A DNA stretch of 5,351 nt from Bradyrhizobium sp. (GTDB lineage: Bacteria > Pseudomonadota > Alphaproteobacteria > Rhizobiales > Xanthobacteraceae): the NCBI GenBank assembly GCA_028290165.1, contig JAQGKJ010000806.1, positions 1 to 5,351 on the forward strand, read 5' to 3'. Below are positions 1-5,351 of the stretch, in pieces. The notes under the pieces are model-generated. The model was not told where the DNA came from. It did not search any database and worked only from the letters and a program-made list of their open reading frames with translations. The translations under genes and the position numbers were made by a program. How positions within the stretch are numbered: position 1 is the first letter of the stretch; the number at the start of each line of letters is the position of its first letter.

Positions 1-15
1 CACCGTCGCCCCTGA

Positions 16-49
16 GAAGCTTGCTTCCCAAGAACTTGACGCCAGCGTC
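16..49. repeat. Two short inverted repeats at the left end
   Basis: GAAGC-TT-GCTTC at 16-27 and GACG-CCAG-CGTC at 38-49 are both able to fold back on themselves. They sit ten bases apart inside the dispersed repeat. The first has a two-base loop as drawn, so one pair would open in a real RNA hairpin. They could reflect a structured transcript or protein binding sites; neither has a T-run typical of a terminator. Confidence 0.4.
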
Positions 50-193
50 GGGGCGCCAGGACCACACTGCTTTGCCGTCCGCATCGGCACGTTTCGTCAA
101 ATCGCGCCGCCGCGTCCACCGCATCCCGCACCAACGTCCGTGACGATCGCGATACGCCCCTCTTGTGGGACGGGATGGCGGGAGTTCTAAAAT

Positions 194-209
194 TGATTTG
201 CCCGACGTG
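194..209 (+). repeat. Direct repeat copy 1 (16 bases)
   Basis: TGATTTGCCCGACGTG recurs at 265-280 with a single mismatch (GACGTG against GTCGTG). The two copies are 71 bases apart in the same orientation, inside the proposed dispersed repeat. Confidence 0.85.
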
Positions 210-264
210 TTAAGTGGAATATTTTTCGCGCAGGGGCTGGACAGCCGAACGCGCAGCCGACGAC

Positions 265-280
265 TGATTTGCCCGTCGTG
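265..280 (+). repeat. Direct repeat copy 2 (16 bases)
   Basis: TGATTTGCCCGTCGTG matches the copy at 194-209 at 15 of 16 positions. It marks the last recognisable block of the dispersed repeat before unassigned sequence. Confidence 0.85.
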
Positions 281-281
281 C

Positions 282-395
282 ACAATCACGCCTTCCATCG
301 CTAAAACCTCGAAAGGCTATTTTGTGATCAGGCGGCTCACTGCCGGCGGAGGCGATGGGATATTGCGACCGAATAACCAACGCCTCTCCCGGCAT
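282..395. other. Unassigned intergenic sequence downstream of the small exported protein gene
   Basis: Together with the repeat this makes a gene-free stretch of 395 bases. On either strand I see only short open frames without ribosome binding sites. A terminator for the leftward genes would be expected here, but I find no stable stem followed by a T-run on the minus strand. Confidence 0.5.
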
Positions 396-716
396 CTATT
401 TCGATAGCGCCCGGGCCTCTTTCGCGTCTTGGAGACATGTCCGCAATTCGACGTAGCTTGGCGTGCCGTCGCTACTGGTCGAGGTCGTGCAGGTTACCCT
501 GTCCGGCCCGGTATATTGAGACCATTCGGTCTGGAGCTGCTCAAGCGCCTTCCGCTCGTCACTTACACATCTCTTCACCGGTTGCTCTTCGGCCATGCCG
601 GACGAAGCGGCGTTGTCGAGGCGGCATCCCCGTTCAATATCGAATCTCGGCACATCATCAGCCACCAAAACGGCCAACTGCGACCCGAGGACTATGATTG
701 GAACCGAAATCAGCAT
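396..716 (-). CDS. Small exported four-cysteine protein, uncharacterised
   Basis: The 106-residue product begins with a Sec-type signal (hydrophobic residues 2-18, probable cut after Ala19 in VLVA-DD), leaving a mature protein of about 87 residues in the periplasm or outside. Four cysteines at 31, 50, 76 and 94 could form two disulfides. The segments CVSDERKALEQLQTEWSQY and SYVELRTCLQDAKEARAL look like a family of short rhizobial hypothetical proteins (pattern C-x-x-DE-x-A-x-x-QL...W...C...SYVEL-x-TCL) that I recall but which has no known function. I chose the ATG at 714-716 because AGGAG lies 8 bases upstream; a TTG at 732-734 would add six residues (start plus HRRAT) ahead of the signal and lies upstream of that site. 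It follows the DUF4239 stop by 135 bases, so it may be co-transcribed or have its own promoter. Confidence 0.72.
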   Translation of the reverse strand: MLISVPIIVLGSQLAVLVADDVPRFDIERGCRLDNAASSGMAEEQPVKRCVSDERKALEQLQTEWSQYTGPDRVTCTTSTSSDGTPSYVELRTCLQDAKEARALSK

Positions 717-721
717 CGTTG

Positions 722-728
722 CTCTCCT
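722..728 (-). promoter_or_regulatory. Ribosome binding site of the small exported protein gene
   Basis: AGGAGAG on the minus strand ends five bases before the ATG at 716. Its position rules against the upstream TTG at 734 as the start, because the site lies inside the extra codons that start would add. Confidence 0.65.
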
Positions 729-851
729 GTGCAAAGCGGGTTTCCCCCTCGCTGGAAGGGGCCTTCACCTCCAACATCGCCTTTCATGTCGAAGGCATTT
801 CCCTGCTCACAATACGGCCAGCCGGTTGCCACGCGCTCATTAGCCCCCCGT

Positions 852-1628
852 TCACTGTGAGCCGCGAGACGAGGGTAAGGGCAAAAGCGCATTGCGCAGC
901 GTCGCGCTGGAAATGCCCATCAGCCCCTTGAATGGATTGTCCAGTTCCAAAACCAGAAAAATCGCACCGGCAAACGACAGCGCGCATACAAGCAGGGCGG
1001 CCATGACGATCAGATTGGTTTGAGCAAACAAGGTGAAGCTCACGAAGATCGCGCTCAGCCAAAACACGAGAATTATCAGAAATGGCGTGGGAATCGACCC
1101 GCCGGCCTGTGTGAACAATTGCAACCGAATCTGCGCGCCTTCCGTGAAGGCCTGAATGGCGCGAGATTGCAGCGAACGTTGTACATCATCGGTCGGCGAC
1201 AGGCGTTGCAGTTCATTTTCGAACGCCAGCGGTTGGGCGGCCGACTGGAAATGAGCGGGCGTCCCGGTCGGCTTCTCCTCCTCGTTCCAAATGCGATCGG
1301 CCAACGGCTGAATGCTCTGCCGCAGAAGCATTCGGGCAGAGGCCGCTTGCGGACCATATTGCGCAAGCAGATCGTCCAGCAGGATGATCGATGCGGTCAT
1401 CTGCCTGACCTGGCTGGTTTTCTGATCGAACGAACTTTTCGCGGATGCGATCAACAGACCCAGCACAAGTGCGGCTAACGTGCCGATCAGGCCCGTTGCC
1501 ATTTTTACCACCTCCCTGGAGTCCGGATGTATATGCTTTTCGGACAACAGGGGCCGAACAGCTACCCCGGCCAATGCGCCGCCGAATATTAACCCGAATA
1601 CAAGGAGCGAGATCGACAAATCATGCAT
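852..1628 (-). CDS. DUF4239 (bestrophin-like domain) membrane protein
   Basis: The 258-residue integral membrane protein matches the DUF4239 pattern. It has one helix at about residues 5-25, a linker with HPDSREVVK and a second helix at about 43-63 (TGLIGTLAALVLGLLIASAK). A soluble helical region follows at about 64-179, containing FDQKTSQVRQ and LDDLLAQYGP. Then come two helices at about 180-203 and 206-228 and the conserved ending LDNPFKGLMGISSATLR. The family is called bestrophin-like in domain databases, but a channel activity has not been established to my knowledge. The ATG at 1626-1628 keeps the complete first helix and is the only sensible start. It has no Shine-Dalgarno, but it overlaps the stop of a small upstream ORF by 8 bases, so coupled initiation is likely. 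Its role beside a sulfatase and TAXI protein is unknown. Confidence 0.87.
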   Translation of the reverse strand: MHDLSISLLVFGLIFGGALAGVAVRPLLSEKHIHPDSREVVKMATGLIGTLAALVLGLLIASAKSSFDQKTSQVRQMTASIILLDDLLAQYGPQAASARMLLRQSIQPLADRIWNEEEKPTGTPAHFQSAAQPLAFENELQRLSPTDDVQRSLQSRAIQAFTEGAQIRLQLFTQAGGSIPTPFLIILVFWLSAIFVSFTLFAQTNLIVMAALLVCALSFAGAIFLVLELDNPFKGLMGISSATLRNALLPLPSSRGSQ

Positions 1629-1755
1629 GATTGATGTCGCGGCATTTTTCGGCGAATGCCCGAAATTGCGCCGCCCGATCTGGCGACGCCAAATCGTGAA
1701 CCGATGCCTCGCAGGATCGTCCTGCCAGCAATACCGAGATCATCAGATGTTTCAC
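1621..1755 (-). CDS. Small ORF, 44 codons, overlapping the DUF4239 gene start
   Basis: I do not recognise this product. It would begin with GTG at 1753-1755 and read MKHLMISVLLAGRSCEASVH, ending AEKCRDINHA before TGA at 1621-1623. Support comes from a strong Shine-Dalgarno (AGGGGAGAG, five bases before the GTG). Further support is an 8-base overlap of its 3' end with the ATG of the DUF4239 gene (ATGCATGA), an arrangement typical of translational coupling. It starts 53 bases after the TAXI gene stop. Residues 4-12 are hydrophobic and the two cysteines are at 15 and 38. The N-terminus hints at a short export or membrane signal, but the hydrophobic core is brief and there is no proper lipobox. 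It could instead be a leader peptide whose translation delivers ribosomes to the DUF4239 start, or chance. No homology is claimed. Confidence 0.45.
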   Translation of the reverse strand: MKHLMISVLLAGRSCEASVHDLASPDRAAQFRAFAEKCRDINHA

Positions 1756-1760
1756 GACGG

Positions 1761-1769
1761 CTCTCCCCT
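1761..1769 (-). promoter_or_regulatory. Strong ribosome binding site before the small ORF
   Basis: AGGGGAGAG on the minus strand sits five bases before a GTG at 1755. It is among the strongest Shine-Dalgarno matches in the window and has no other gene to serve: the DUF4239 ATG is 132 bases further on. This is the main reason for calling the small ORF. Confidence 0.55.
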
Positions 1770-1808
1770 GGTGGTAGATACTGTCGAGGACTGGCGGCTC
1801 AATCTCCC

Positions 1809-3128
1809 TCAGGCTGCGGACGCAACTGCCGGCCTTTTCGCAAGCATAGCCCGGCGATCGTGGATCAGGCTCTCGAGCCGATGCGCCACCACATTCAACG
1901 TCGCATCATCGACCGCGCTTTCGTCGCCGCTCGCAGACCTGGCGCGCTGCGAGTTGAGAATGGTGTCGATTTCTTCTTCGATATCCATCAGCTCGCCCTC
2001 TGCGCCGGCTTTCCGAATCCGGCGCGCCATCGCATAGAGAGAATCGAGCGGGCCTTCGCTTACGAAATTCCCGATCCCGAGGAATTTCCACGCCGCTGCG
2101 AATAGCGTTGCGATACCGCCGAGCACCATCGGCGTCAGATAGATCCAGTTGCCGTATTCATCCATGAAGCTCTGCTGGGTGCTGTTGTAGACGGCCGCCG
2201 CCCCGCGGTGCAGCGGCAGGTAGGCATCCTGGTCGGTGCTGGGCGCGGTGATCTGCGCGAAAATCGGATCTTCGTGCATAAGGTCTCTTCGCACGCTCAT
2301 GATCGTCTGCGTGAGCGTGGCGACCAAATCGGAACCGAGTTTCTTGCCGGCGACCAGATATAGAGTGGCTCTCAAGGTGGTCACGTCATCATCCGGGACC
2401 GGCGGAGCTGCGCGCAGCGTGCCCTTGGGTATATCGAAACTTTCATAGGCACGTTCGGCCTGTGCGATCGCCCCGGCGGACTCGATCGGGATGAGTACAG
2501 GCAACGCTTTTCGGCCCTGCTGAAAGATGCCCCGCACCAGGGACAGATATTTTTCGGCCAGCGGGATTACGATGAGCAGCGCGGCAACCTCTTTGGATTG
2601 CATCGCGCGCCGGGCATCCGGGAGAGCGATGTCTGTGAACACCTTCGCGCGATCGAGCCCATATTCCTTGCTCAGCACATCGACGATCCCAGCGTTGGCA
2701 TCCCCTCCGATGACGCCGACGTGGCGGCCCTTCAGCTTGTCCATGCTGTCGATCGTCGAACCCGGCGGCGCGATCATGAGTGCGGCGACATGGCTCACGA
2801 CGACGACAGCCTGCGCCTGCGACAGGTCTCCCACGTCACCGCGAACCACCGCGAGGTCGGCTTTGCCCGCCGAAAACGCCTTGGCGGCTTCAAGTACGGT
2901 GCCGCTGTCGATAACTTTGAGCCGCACCGGCGCGTTCGTCGAAATCAGCCGGCTGGCGATGGCCGACATGGCCTTCGCCGCCTCGCCGTCGATCGAGCCT
3001 ACCGCGACGCTCAGCGTCACCGGCCGAGAGTAGTACCGGTAGGCAAGCAGGCTCGCGCCCGACACAAGACCGACGATGCCAACAAGCAGGACAAAACGAA
3101 GCCAGAGCGGAAATTTCAGCGAGGCCAT
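1809..3128 (-). CDS. TAXI-family TRAP-type solute-binding protein, membrane anchored, with cytoplasmic tail
   Basis: The 439-residue protein resembles TAXI-family (TRAP-associated extracytoplasmic immunogenic) solute-binding subunits. It has an N-terminal membrane helix at about residues 11-30 and a periplasmic two-lobed binding region at about 36-327. Family-like stretches in that region are SGTVLEAAKAFSAGKADLAVVRGD, the KLKGRHVGVIGG segment, and DAYLPLHRGAAAVYN near its end. A second helix follows at about 328-350 (YLTPMVLGGIATLFAAAW), then a charged tail of about 89 residues containing MDIEEEIDTIL. Classic TAXI proteins are soluble periplasmic proteins with a cleaved signal; here both ends are probably cytoplasmic. 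No TRAP permease (DctQM) is visible in the window. I chose the ATG at 3126-3128 because GGAG lies 8 bases upstream; a GTG nine bases further upstream (3135-3137) overlaps that GGAG and is less likely. It follows the sulfatase by 75 bases. The ligand is unknown. Confidence 0.85.
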   Translation of the reverse strand: MASLKFPLWLRFVLLVGIVGLVSGASLLAYRYYSRPVTLSVAVGSIDGEAAKAMSAIASRLISTNAPVRLKVIDSGTVLEAAKAFSAGKADLAVVRGDVGDLSQAQAVVVVSHVAALMIAPPGSTIDSMDKLKGRHVGVIGGDANAGIVDVLSKEYGLDRAKVFTDIALPDARRAMQSKEVAALLIVIPLAEKYLSLVRGIFQQGRKALPVLIPIESAGAIAQAERAYESFDIPKGTLRAAPPVPDDDVTTLRATLYLVAGKKLGSDLVATLTQTIMSVRRDLMHEDPIFAQITAPSTDQDAYLPLHRGAAAVYNSTQQSFMDEYGNWIYLTPMVLGGIATLFAAAWKFLGIGNFVSEGPLDSLYAMARRIRKAGAEGELMDIEEEIDTILNSQRARSASGDESAVDDATLNVVAHRLESLIHDRRAMLAKRPAVASAA

Positions 3129-3136
3129 TCTTGTCA

Positions 3137-3140
3137 CTCC
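3137..3140 (-). promoter_or_regulatory. Ribosome binding site deciding the TAXI gene start
   Basis: GGAG on the minus strand is spaced 8 bases from the ATG at 3128. It overlaps the candidate GTG start at 3137, which itself has no purine-rich stretch at proper distance upstream. This favours the ATG and a 439-residue product. Confidence 0.6.
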
Positions 3141-3203
3141 GAATGCGACGACCGATCGCTGGGGGCGGAAGCGCTCCGCTGCCGGATCAGAATCGATTGC
3201 CGT

Positions 3204-4823
3204 TCATTTGCCGCCGCCGCTGGCTCCGTGCGAGATCATCGCCACCGCCTTGTCGACAGTGAGCGTTCCCGAGGTTTGGCTGGGCGGATAGTCCTTGAAC
3301 GTCTTGAGGAAGCTCCCAACAACGGCCACGGCGGGAACCATTGTCCAAAGCTTCTCGCCCCACCACTGCCCGTAATTCATCGAGAGATCCTGGTAGCGCT
3401 CCCAGGGATCCTGCCGCAGGTTCGTGACGAGCGGAACGTTTGTCGATTCCTGCGAACCGGTAAACAGATTGCCCTTCACAGTCTTGAAGCTGATCTTCCA
3501 GTCGCCGTATCTCAAGGCGTTAAGGTCGCCGCCGTCGGTGAAGTAGAAGAATTCCTTGCGCGGACCTTCAGTGACGTCGCCCTTCAGGAAAGGCATGAAA
3601 TTGTAACCGTCGAGGTGGGTCTTGAAAGTCTTGTCGCCGACCTTGAGGCCGTTCAGGAGTTTTTCCGTCACGTCGGGGTCGCCGGCGGCGGCCAGGAACG
3701 TCGGCAGGAAGTCTTCGCCCGCGGTGATGTCATTGACGACGCGGCCCGGCTTGATGGTCCCAGGCCACTTGATAACCATGGGTACGCGGAATCCCCCCTC
3801 GAAGGTGGTGCCCTTCTCGCCCCGGAACGGGGAGTTTCCACCGTCCGGCCAGCTAAAGGTTTCCGCGCCATTGTCGCTGGTAAAAACCACGATGGTGTTG
3901 TCGGCGATGCCGAGATCGTCGATCTTCCTGAGGATACTGCCGACCTCCGTGTCCAGCTCCATCATGGCGTCGGCGTAAAGGCCAAAGCCGCTTTTGTCCT
4001 GCCATTTAGGCGCGAGATGGGTCCAGACATGGGCGCGCGTCGAGTTGTGCCAAAGGAAGAAGGGCTTGTCGGCCTTGACGGAGCGATCCATGAAATCGAC
4101 GGACCGCCGGACCAGTTCGTCATCGACATCTTCCATATTGGTCTTGGCATTGGGATCCATGTTCGGGTGCGGCGGCAGCGGTCCGCCATCGGCGATCGTC
4201 TGCTTGCCGACTTTGCCCCAGCGGGGATCAATGGTCGGATCGTCCAACATCGTCGCCTTGCAGTCCACGATGTTGCGCGGGCCGAAATTGGCGCGGAAGC
4301 CGGGAGCCTTCGGGTAATCGTAGGCATAGGGCTCTTCCATCGCATTGAGATGGTAGAGGATGCCGTAGAATTCGTCGAAGCCGTGCACCGTCGGCAGGAA
4401 TTCATTGCGGTCGCCGAGATGGTTCTTGCCGATCTGCGCCGTTGCGTAGCCGTAGGGCTTGAGGAGCTCCGCGATCGTCGGATCCTTGTCCTGAATGCCC
4501 TCCTTGGCGGCGGGCAGGCCGACGGTCAGCAAACCGGTGCGGAAGGGCGTCTGTCCCAGGATAAAGGCGGCACGCCCAGCCGTGCAGGACTGCTGAGCGT
4601 AGTAGTCGGTAAAGAGCGCGCCCTCCTTGGCGATGCGGTCGATGTTGGGCGTGCTTCCGCCCATCATGCCGCGGTGATAGGCGCTGATGTTCCAGATGCC
4701 GACATCGTCGGCCATGATCATGACGATGTTAGGTTTCTTTGCTGGTGTCTGTGCCGACGCGATCCCGGCAAACGCAAGCGGAAGCACGACGAGGGCGGTC
4801 GACAGATACCAATTCCTGATCAT
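3204..4823 (-). CDS. Secreted type I sulfatase (arylsulfatase family)
   Basis: The 539-residue protein belongs to the alkaline-phosphatase-like sulfatase superfamily and should hydrolyse a sulfate ester. The N-terminus is a typical Sec signal (hydrophobic residues 7-22, likely cut after Ala24 in ASA-QT), so the enzyme acts in the periplasm or outside. The catalytic domain starts with NIVMIMADDVG (metal ligands Asp39-Asp40). Next comes the maturation motif Cys80-Thr-Ala-Gly-Arg84, the CxAxR variant of the usual CxPSR, followed by Lys132/His134 in GKNHLG, His264 in the STRAHVW stretch, Asp316-Asn317 in FTSDNGAE, and Lys336 in RGEKGT. All key positions appear present. Length is normal for the family. 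The ATG at 4821-4823 has a good Shine-Dalgarno (AGGA, 5 bases upstream). Its neighbour upstream is the FGE needed to activate it, and downstream is a TAXI binding protein. The sulfated substrate cannot be told from sequence; 'arylsulfatase' is only the family label. Confidence 0.93.
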   Translation of the reverse strand: MIRNWYLSTALVVLPLAFAGIASAQTPAKKPNIVMIMADDVGIWNISAYHRGMMGGSTPNIDRIAKEGALFTDYYAQQSCTAGRAAFILGQTPFRTGLLTVGLPAAKEGIQDKDPTIAELLKPYGYATAQIGKNHLGDRNEFLPTVHGFDEFYGILYHLNAMEEPYAYDYPKAPGFRANFGPRNIVDCKATMLDDPTIDPRWGKVGKQTIADGGPLPPHPNMDPNAKTNMEDVDDELVRRSVDFMDRSVKADKPFFLWHNSTRAHVWTHLAPKWQDKSGFGLYADAMMELDTEVGSILRKIDDLGIADNTIVVFTSDNGAETFSWPDGGNSPFRGEKGTTFEGGFRVPMVIKWPGTIKPGRVVNDITAGEDFLPTFLAAAGDPDVTEKLLNGLKVGDKTFKTHLDGYNFMPFLKGDVTEGPRKEFFYFTDGGDLNALRYGDWKISFKTVKGNLFTGSQESTNVPLVTNLRQDPWERYQDLSMNYGQWWGEKLWTMVPAVAVVGSFLKTFKDYPPSQTSGTLTVDKAVAMISHGASGGGK

Positions 4824-4828
4824 TTTTT

Positions 4829-4838
4829 TCCTTCCCTT
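4829..4838 (-). promoter_or_regulatory. Ribosome binding site of the sulfatase gene
   Basis: Read on the minus strand this is AAGGGAAGGA, followed by five A residues and the ATG at 4823. It lies wholly in the 24-base gap after the FGE stop codon, so the sulfatase has its own strong initiation signal inside an apparent two-gene operon. Confidence 0.7.
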
Positions 4839-4847
4839 GGCCGACTC

Positions 4848-5351
4848 TCATGGGGCCGGGTTTTCCCTGACGATGCACCTGAAGCCGACATGGCTCATCG
4901 AGGTGTCGACCGGCTGCGCATGGCGCGCAGCCGGGCGATAGCGGCGGCAGTAATTTGGCGCGCACAAATGCGATCCGCCCTTGACGACCTTGCGCGGAAT
5001 CCTGATCTGCGGCTGGCATGGGTCGTAGCTGCCGGCCTCGGGTCCGCCGCGCGGGTTGTCCGGAATGCAGCACGCCTTTGGCGCATCGCCGGCATGCCTG
5101 GTTGAATACCAATCGGCGGTCCACTCCCAGACATTGCCGATCATGTCGGAAAGGCCGAAGCCGTTCGGCGGAAACGCATCGACGGGTGAAGTGCGCGGGT
5201 AACCGTCGCTCGCGAGATTCTCCTGCGGAAATTCGCCCTGCCAGGTGTTGGCCATGTGACGGCCACCGGGCATCAGCTGGTCGCCCCACGCATATTCGGC
5301 CTGATCCAGGCCAGCGCGCGCCGCATACTCCCATTCGGCTTCGGTCGGCAG
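4848..5351 (-). CDS. Formylglycine-generating enzyme (FGE/SUMF1 family), 5' end missing
   Basis: This is the C-terminal 167 residues of an FGE-sulfatase domain protein. The frame stays open to the right window edge, so the start lies outside. Family hallmarks in order are LPTEAEWEYAAR at the very edge, YAWGDQ, GGRHMANTWQGEFP, GLSDMIGNVWEWTADW near the middle, KVVKGGSHLC, and a terminal SHVGFRC. Two cysteines five residues apart (HLC and NYC, codons at 4962-4964 and 4947-4949) align by eye with human SUMF1 Cys336 and Cys341, the copper-binding catalytic pair. This suggests an active aerobic FGE rather than one of the many inactive relatives. The established reaction is oxygen-dependent conversion of the cysteine in the sulfatase CxPxR-type motif to C-alpha-formylglycine. 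The gene ends 24 bases before a sulfatase gene carrying such a motif, its likely client. The missing N-terminus prevents me from judging whether it has a signal peptide. Confidence 0.93.
   Translation of the reverse strand: MPTEAEWEYAARAGLDQAEYAWGDQLMPGGRHMANTWQGEFPQENLASDGYPRTSPVDAFPPNGFGLSDMIGNVWEWTADWYSTRHAGDAPKACCIPDNPRGGPEAGSYDPCQPQIRIPRKVVKGGSHLCAPNYCRRYRPAARHAQPVDTSMSHVGFRCIVRENPAP

Larger units (their letters stand above)
1..281 (-). repeat. Partial dispersed non-coding repeat of Bradyrhizobium type
   Basis: No gene is supported here. Read on the minus strand from 281 leftwards, the stretch contains a GACGGGCAAATCA box, CAGCCCCTGCGCGAAAAATATTCC (217-240), a second CGGGCAAATCA box, ACAAGAGGGGCG with CGATCGTCACGGACG, GATGCGGTGGACGCGGCGGC, GTGTGGTCCTGGCGCCCCG, and GACGCTGGCGTCAAGTTC, then GGAAGCAAGCTTC up to the window edge. 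I recall this same order of blocks from many intergenic copies in Bradyrhizobium and relatives, where it continues further and is sometimes mis-annotated as small ORFs. The element therefore appears cut by the left edge. Its function, and whether it is mobile, are not known to me. The right boundary near 281 is a judgement by eye. Confidence 0.65.

Noticed and set aside
194..280. Two 16-base direct repeats considered as a CRISPR remnant
   Set aside because: There are only two copies, the repeat is shorter than normal, there are no cas genes, and the spacing (55 bases between copies) is filled with sequence recognised as part of the dispersed repeat.
165..407. An 80-codon open frame on the plus strand across the left repeat
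   Set aside because: It runs through the proposed non-coding repeat and into the end of the small exported protein gene, has no convincing ribosome binding site, and shows no recognisable domain.
805..862. Seven-base inverted repeat GCTCACA / TGTGAGC around the DUF4239 stop
   Set aside because: The arms are short and 44 bases apart, and neither extends. A match of this size is likely by chance in the window.
710..892. A 60-residue minus-strand frame between the DUF4239 gene and the small exported protein gene
   Set aside because: It overlaps both neighbours, has no good ribosome binding site at its first or internal ATG, and its composition gives no sign of a real protein.
3165..3179. Hairpin GCGGA-AGCGC-TCCGC between the sulfatase and TAXI genes
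   Set aside because: The stem is only five pairs and no T-run follows on the minus strand, so I do not call a terminator. It could still affect mRNA processing.
2598..5105. An 835-codon open frame on the plus strand
   Set aside because: It lies opposite the sulfatase, most of the TAXI gene and part of the FGE gene, all with clear family motifs. The translation is low in family-like features and rich in R, H, D, V and G, as expected of an antisense frame in a GC-rich genome. It is a shadow despite its length.

Overview
All six protein genes that I can support lie on the minus strand, so the window reads right to left. The sequence is GC-rich and the protein families are alphaproteobacterial. 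The left end matches, from memory, a dispersed non-coding repeat common in Bradyrhizobium and close relatives (cues: inverted GACGGGCAAATCA boxes, GGGGCGTATCGCGATCGTCACG, and GACGCCCCGACGCTGGCGTC read on the minus strand). I therefore infer a Bradyrhizobium-like member of the Hyphomicrobiales/Rhizobiales. This is recognition, not a search result.

Layout from right to left (the direction of transcription): (1) the C-terminal part of a formylglycine-generating enzyme (FGE), cut by the window edge, 4848-5351; (2) a secreted type I sulfatase with a CTAGR maturation motif, 3204-4823, starting 24 bases after the FGE stop; (3) a membrane-anchored TAXI-type substrate-binding protein with a cytoplasmic tail, 1809-3128; (4) a small gene of 44 codons, 1621-1755, with a strong Shine-Dalgarno sequence; (5) a four-helix DUF4239 (bestrophin-like) membrane protein, 852-1628, whose start overlaps the stop of the small gene by 8 bases and which has no Shine-Dalgarno of its own; (6) a small exported four-cysteine protein, 396-716; (7) 1 to about 281, the partial dispersed repeat. 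Bases 282-395 hold nothing I can assign.

FGE and sulfatase form a clear functional pair: FGE oxidises the motif cysteine of the sulfatase to formylglycine, the catalytic residue. Sulfatase, TAXI protein, small ORF and DUF4239 gene are spaced by 75, 53 and -8 bases with no recognisable terminator between them, so one transcript is plausible. A link between sulfate-ester hydrolysis and the TAXI or DUF4239 proteins is inference from adjacency only. The last gene follows a 135-base gap and may be separate.

The least conventional items are the small coupled ORF at 1621-1755, the TAXI protein with two membrane anchors and no TRAP permease in view, and the structured repeat at the left end. I did not find convincing evidence of a wholly new system.
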